From: Tetracladium setigerum
Lineage: Eukaryota; Ascomycota; Leotiomycetes; Helotiales
Length of the DNA: 64,000 nt
Assembly (NCBI GenBank): GCA_031472005.1
Contig: PZJY01000004.1
Location: 3,322,556 to 3,386,555, forward strand
Direction of reading: 5' to 3'
Below the pieces are notes generated by a model. That model searched no databases. It saw only the letters and a program-made list of their open reading frames with translations, and had not been told where the DNA came from. Below are positions 58,970-64,000 of this stretch, in pieces; the stretch's first letter is position 1; each line of letters begins with the position of its first letter. The translations under genes and the position numbers were made by a program.

Positions 58970-61900
58970 ATGTCGTTGTCGCCGGGCAACGAGCTTCGGC
59001 GAATAAACTAAGAGAACATTGAGTCCCTTCTGGCCAAGTTTCTCTATCAGTACACTGCAGCAAAGCCATATCTGGACACATTCTTCGGCCTCCAGAAACG
59101 TCTACAAAGATATGACGAAACAGTATCAGAAGATTTGTGTGATCTGATCGTACATCGTAACGACCTTACCAGCATGACCCTGGGTCAGCTGGTCGACCGT
59201 CAAAAGTCGTTGGAGTGGATCGATGGCTTCTTTGAGCAATATCCGTACTTCAAGTCGCCAGCCGAATTATATTCGCTCTATCGACTACGAGCCATGCTGT
59301 TGAGAGGCCTGGAGAGAGTGGACGAGTCAAGATTGGCAGAGGAAACAGGCAGATGAGTTGGATGCCTCTGGACCCTCGCTTGGCAAGTGGCTACATATGG
59401 GCGCCATTAACAAGAATCCCCGATTTCCAAGCATAGTAACGGACATACCTGGATACGGTTCAGAAGATGAAGATCCAGAGTATCCCTTCTGGAGTTACTG
59501 GAAGCGTGTTATGGGTGACTTCAGTAAGACAAGGGAGACAGCAGTGAAGCACATCCTTGACTGGTCTCCCGAGGATATTACCACAGGCCATCTCGGCATC
59601 GAAGACTTCAAGAAGATGGTGAATAATTCTGAACTTCAAATTGCGAGCGTTGAAGGTCCCGAAGGAGCGGACGACATAGAAAGACTACGAGGTAGTCAAG
59701 CTGAGAAGATAGACTCGCTTATTTTCGAAACAAAAAGCACCATCGAGGACACCGAATACAATCACATTTGCGACTGGCTGATTAAATTCCCAAGAGGGCA
59801 ACGAGACAAAAGTCTCTTTGCTCTTGTCATGCTGCGCGAGACACGCCAGTTGTACTTCTCCAACATGCACTTTTGGGAGCTACGTACTCGCGAGCTGAAC
59901 GAAATACTGCAGCTTCACCCAAAGCTTCCACGGCAGGTCCGGGAGTTCTCCTCTTCCAGTAAAGGTACATGGCTCAGTGCAATAGCTCTTACTTATCTAG
60001 CACAGCTGGATCACATTTCGGACTTTGAAGATCCGAAAACTGTCGAATTTTTGTCGGCGGCCGATAGGTACAATGATTTGGCCCTTGAGGAACTTAGGTT
60101 GCGATATCAACCGATTTTGCTTGCTACTCATAAAAGGGTTGGTGGCCAGATATGTATGCTCAAGATCTTGAAGCTACAACAGTCATTAGAAAAAGCCATC
60201 TCAGACGTCAAGAAGAAACCTCTAGAGCAAACGGAAAGTGAGAGTTCCAGTGCTGCTTCCCCTTCTGAGGATCTGGTCGGCACGCTTGCCGACATCAGTG
60301 CGATTCGCAAAATCGGACTGGACAAGATCAAAGAAGCCGAGAAGATCTACACCGAGGGTGAGCTCCATGCATCCTTGAGCGAAGCTCTTGACGGAATAGA
60401 TGAACATCACAACATTTCGAAATTCCACGCCAGCACCTTCACCATCTACACAGCAATAAATTTGCTTCTAGCTGAACCTGGGGGAGCCTCTGGAGATACC
60501 AAAAAAAGCATTTGGAAATGGGTGCAGGAGTTCAAAGCACGCTCCTTAGCAAGAACAATTGGTAAACGCACCTCTGCCCCACCAGGCTTGGTGAGCCAGA
60601 TTATAGCTTCCGAGGAAGCTGGGCTGGTGTATGAAGAGATGCTCAAACTGGACAAGCAGATCGAGGAGGCCAAATCGAGTGCGAGGTTCTATTTGCGACG
60701 GGAGATGGATGTTCTCCAGAACAAAATGAAGCAGATTCCTCTTCTGCGGCAGCTCCTAGATCTTCGCGAGGGGACTTCGCTCGAAATATCTGATATTGCG
60801 GCACTCAACGTCAAGATAGGATCCAGCATCGTGTTGGTCGACTGGTTCTATCTACCGCCTTATTTGACTGGCCAAGACGGAAGGCTATTCCTCTTCACAG
60901 CAAGAGCAGGTGTTGACCACCCAACAATGGATATCTTGACGACCACAATAGAGGAAATCCACACCTGGCAGAACATGTTCCTCACTCCTGCAACCTGGCT
61001 CAATTTCCCCGAAGAAAGACTTAAAGAGAAAGAGGCACGTACAGCCTTTGATGACATGTTAGGTGGCTTAATTGAGCCGCTGGTAAAGCACACTCGGCCA
61101 GATGAGGTCCTCGTGCTTTGTCCATCTATTTCTCTTCATCGGCTGCCACTGCATGCATTATCCTTCAAGGCACCCGATCCCGAAGACAAGAACACCTTGT
61201 TCCTGGAAGGCTTGATCCATCGAAACCCTATCGCGTATATCCATGGCCACTCCCTCCTCCGCTCTTGCCTTACAGCCACCGAACATGCTCGTAATTCTCC
61301 CGCCGCGATGGACGTGCAATTTCTATCAGGAATTCCAGAAGCCAATGAGTTCTATTTCGACGAGAGAGTACAACAACAATTCGACTACAGAACGGGACGC
61401 AAAAGCATCAAGGCGTTAGCAGACCGGTTCAAAAAGGATCCTTTGATGGATGAGACAGCATCGAAGGAGAAGTTTGTAGGTGTGGTCGCCAAATCCAGAT
61501 TACTCCATCTGCACACGCACTGCAATTGGAACTATACAGATCCTCTTGACCACTACATCGAACTCCCTGTCGCTGAACCAGCGGCTATAATTGAGCCTGG
61601 CAAGCATACTGTGGCTACAGTCACCACCCGGGAATTTTTCAAAATTCGCGTTTTGCCTTGAACACACCTGAATGTGATTGCGTGTAAAGGAGGAGGCATC
61701 GAGGTGAAGCCTGGAGATGAAGTCATGGGACTGATTCCTGCACTGCTATGCTCTGGAGCGAGCTCTACGGTATCAACGCTGTGGAGTATCGGGGATGGTG
61801 ACGGGGCAGAGTTTTCTTCTCTATTTTTCGACTCGTTCGTTCGGCAGGGTGTGAATCAGGGAAACGATAAAGGAGGATTCGTTGATATTGCGAAGGCAGT

Positions 61901-62033
61901 CAGTACTGCGGTGAGAAAAATGGACAAAAGTCAGGAGAGAGCTCTGTACCATTGGGCAGCTTTTGTTCTGCATGGGTTCTGGCAATACCCGTTGTCCAAG
62001 GATGATGTAGAGCTTCTACAAAGGCGAGCTTGA
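58970..62033 (+). CDS. CHAT-domain (caspase-like) protein with two in-frame stops
   Basis: A reading frame of about 1020 codons runs from ATG 58970 to TGA ending at 62033. The C-terminal part is a CHAT domain: SKARSL-type helix (VQEFKARSLARTIGKR), RLLHLHTHCNW with the likely catalytic His, LNVIACKGGG with the likely catalytic Cys, and LLCSGASSTVSTLWSIGDG. CHAT proteins are clan CD peptidases related to caspases. Three defects are visible: TAA at codon 14 (59009..59011), one A too many at 59343..59345, and TGA at 61659..61661 between the catalytic His and Cys. Outside them 767 codons are open and well conserved in style. It may be recently inactivated, or the TAA may lie in an unrecognised intron. 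If truncated at the TGA, the protein lacks its catalytic Cys. Confidence 0.75.
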
Positions 62034-63306
62034 GCAAAGTTCAAGCATACTGTTCTCCAAACAGCTAGAACACAAGTGTGTGTGGTAAGTGAGCTGAAAG
62101 ATGGGTATTAGCAGCGATGAGCTTTATCAAGAGATTTTAACGCTACTCAGCAGCTAGGGGCTGGAATGACAAGAAGTAAGAAGTAGTGAAGTAAACTCCG
62201 AGTCGCATTTCGAATATTCCCCACAGTCCAACGGAGGTTCCCGAATAGTTTTTAGGATGAAATTTCATCCGAGTTAATCGTACGAAAAGAATTGTATTAG
62301 AATAGCAAAAATCGGCTTAAGTCTGGTTCTTCTTAAATTTGAGTGAAATCTTGGATCTAAACCAGCCATGATGACGACCGCTGTTGGATGACCCCGCACT
62401 AGCCCTGCTGGTGCTAACTTAAGAGAGTAAAATACGAAAACAGGTGCATGAGACGCACACATACCTACCACTTAGTGTATCGACACTCGCATTCATGAAA
62501 AAGAAACCCTTGCAACCTCCTCATAAACTGCTTAACAGTCATACTATAATCCAATGCAAACCCTCCAAGTGCGCCAAACAATCCACCATCCCCCAGATAC
62601 CAAACATCTTATCCCGAGGGTCCGCACACTTCTTATGCCACATATTGCACGCGAGATCCAGGAGATCCGGGGCCGATTTTAGGGGTCCATCGTGGACACA
62701 GCGGTGAGGTATCTTGGCCGGAGGAAACCTTGCAAGCAGTCACAAATCCGACAACTTGGCGAATGTATACGTCAGCCAACGATTGTGTACAATCGGAGCT
62801 ACGGGAAGAGTGGGCATAAAGAGCTACTTTATATATAGCCGAAATAATATAGATTTCGTATCTGTGTAGCTTCTAGATATTTCTACAAAAATTAGAGTTT
62901 ATAGCGAATTATATTTAAGTTTAAAGTACTCTATTTGTCTTATAAGTAAAGCCATAGTAAACTGCAGAGATAAGAAACTAAAACTAATGAGGCTTATTAC
63001 GAAGGACCTATACGAGACTTTACGCAACAAATAATATCCGACGAACGGAATTAAGATATCTTATCCTTGGCTTTCCAATATCAGCATGCAAACGTTACTC
63101 TGCTCTCCAGCCTTTCACATTTCGGCCCGCTAACCTGACATGTCAACGGCGTTGTTAGTTGTAATCTCCGGGCCATCAAAGAAGCAAGATACGAAGTATT
63201 ACACTGACAACAATTCCCTTATATGTCCATGACCTTCTACTGCTACCCAGTCTCTTTTGTGCAAGCAGCATTCATCAAGTCATCTATCTTCTACCTATTT
63301 GCCGCA
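62034..63306. other. Intergenic region with TA-rich island
   Basis: No gene is supported. About 62820..63055 is TA-rich with almost no CG, similar in character to 43090..43740, and may be another decayed repeat. The promoter of the FAD oxidase lies at the right end. Confidence 0.45.
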
Positions 63307-64000
63307 ATGCATTTCTCCATCCACCAATTAAGCCTGTTAATCAGCTCCTTGACTCTCACTTCTCTCGTTGAGGCGGTGCCTGGGAAAGATGTTCTCAGAT
63401 GTCTGAAACTCCACAAAGTACCCTTCGTCGTTGGCAACTCTCCAAATTGGACAGATTACACAACTCCTCATAACCTACGCTTGGTCTACGAGCCAGCCGT
63501 GATCACGATCCCAGAGACAGCTCAGCACGTCAGTGCGTCTGTAAAATGCGCGACGGCGGCAAGGCTCAAGGTGCAGCCAAAGGGAGGTGGACATTCTTAC
63601 GCGAGTTATTCGAGCGGAGGGAGGGATGGCAGTTTGATTGTTGATATGGAAAGATTCGATTTGGTGGATGTTGATCGGTGTAAGTTAGGTCCAACAAGAT
63701 GTGTAGCTAATTACAGGGAACTAATGTAGAATCTAGCTACTTTCATTGCCAAGATTGGCGCTGGACAAAGACTTGGTAATGTGGCAACCGAGTTATACAA
63801 TCAAGGGCAACGCGCACTTCCGCATGGTGTTTGTCCAGGTGTTGGTATCGCTGGACACGCATTACACGGCGGGTGGGGATTTGCTGCTAGATACTGGGGA
63901 TATGCTCTCGACACAATCGTAGGCCTGGATGTTGTTCTTGGTATGTCCTATTCCGTCTTTGAGGGATATGTCACTGATCATTGAATCAGCAAATGGTAGA
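63307..64000 (+). CDS. Secreted FAD-linked oxidase (BBE/GOOX type), 3' cut by window
   Basis: Exons 63307..63679, 63737..63940 and 63990 to the edge. The ATG at 63307 opens a signal peptide (HFSIHQLSLLISSLTLTSL). The FAD-binding PCMH domain has both attachment motifs of bicovalent flavin enzymes: GGGHSYASYSSGG (His) and HGVCPGVGIAGHALHGGWG (Cys). Such enzymes oxidise oligosaccharides (glucooligosaccharide oxidase group) or small metabolites outside the cell. The intron donor GTAAGT at 63680 was chosen because it keeps DRSTFIAKIGAGQRLG in frame. The C-terminal BBE part lies beyond the window. Confidence 0.9.

Noticed and set aside
1..64000. tRNA, rRNA or CRISPR features
   Set aside because: I found no convincing cloverleaf, rRNA segment or regularly spaced direct repeats by eye; short tRNAs could still be missed without a covariance search.

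Overview
The window is nuclear DNA from a filamentous ascomycete. Genes have short (about 45-100 nt) GT-AG introns. Products include fungal-only types (Zn2Cys6 regulator, WSC domain, CFEM-like protein, 2EXR protein, NACHT-ankyrin NLR-like protein, fungal CHAT protein). TA-rich islands and a decayed gene resemble repeat-induced point mutation (RIP). The gene mix and protein style suggest a plant-associated member of the Leotiomycetes/Helotiales; that placement is inference.

Layout. 0.6-14 kb: a secreted GH105 hydrolase, a SIRT6/7-type sirtuin, a multi-pass membrane protein, an LSB5-like VHS-GAT protein and a GH3 beta-glucosidase. 14.6-21.1 kb: a 2061-residue NACHT-ankyrin protein. 22-31 kb: a sugar transporter, an AlaX-type tRNA editing protein, a crotonase with a signal peptide, a TA-rich stretch with a glutathione transferase pseudogene, and an MDR reductase. 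31.8-43 kb: secreted and wall proteins, namely a CFEM-like membrane-anchored protein, a six-hairpin glycosidase carrying thirteen copies of a six-cysteine module, and a subtilase fused to a WSC domain. 43-44.9 kb: gene-poor TA-rich DNA. 45-55.7 kb: a putative carbohydrate locus with a GH78 alpha-L-rhamnosidase and a GH5 glucanase sharing one divergent promoter, a Zn2Cys6 regulator and a second sugar transporter. 56-62 kb: an N-terminally truncated remnant of a chitinase/killer-toxin-like protein, a 2EXR protein and a CHAT-domain gene with in-frame stops. The right edge cuts a secreted BBE-type FAD oxidase.

Two GH105-type enzymes, GH78, GH3, GH5 and two sugar porters fit breakdown and uptake of pectin (rhamnogalacturonan) and glucans. 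NACHT, CHAT and subtilase genes are protein classes used in fungal self/non-self recognition and regulated cell death, but nothing here proves they act together.

Sequence quality matters when reading this annotation. At least seven genes need one extra base, at eight sites nearly all in or beside short homopolymer runs, to keep an otherwise well-supported reading frame. That pattern looks like systematic homopolymer miscalling rather than decay. The CHAT gene differs, because its two internal stops are base substitutions. Exon boundaries were placed by eye from splice signals and frame.
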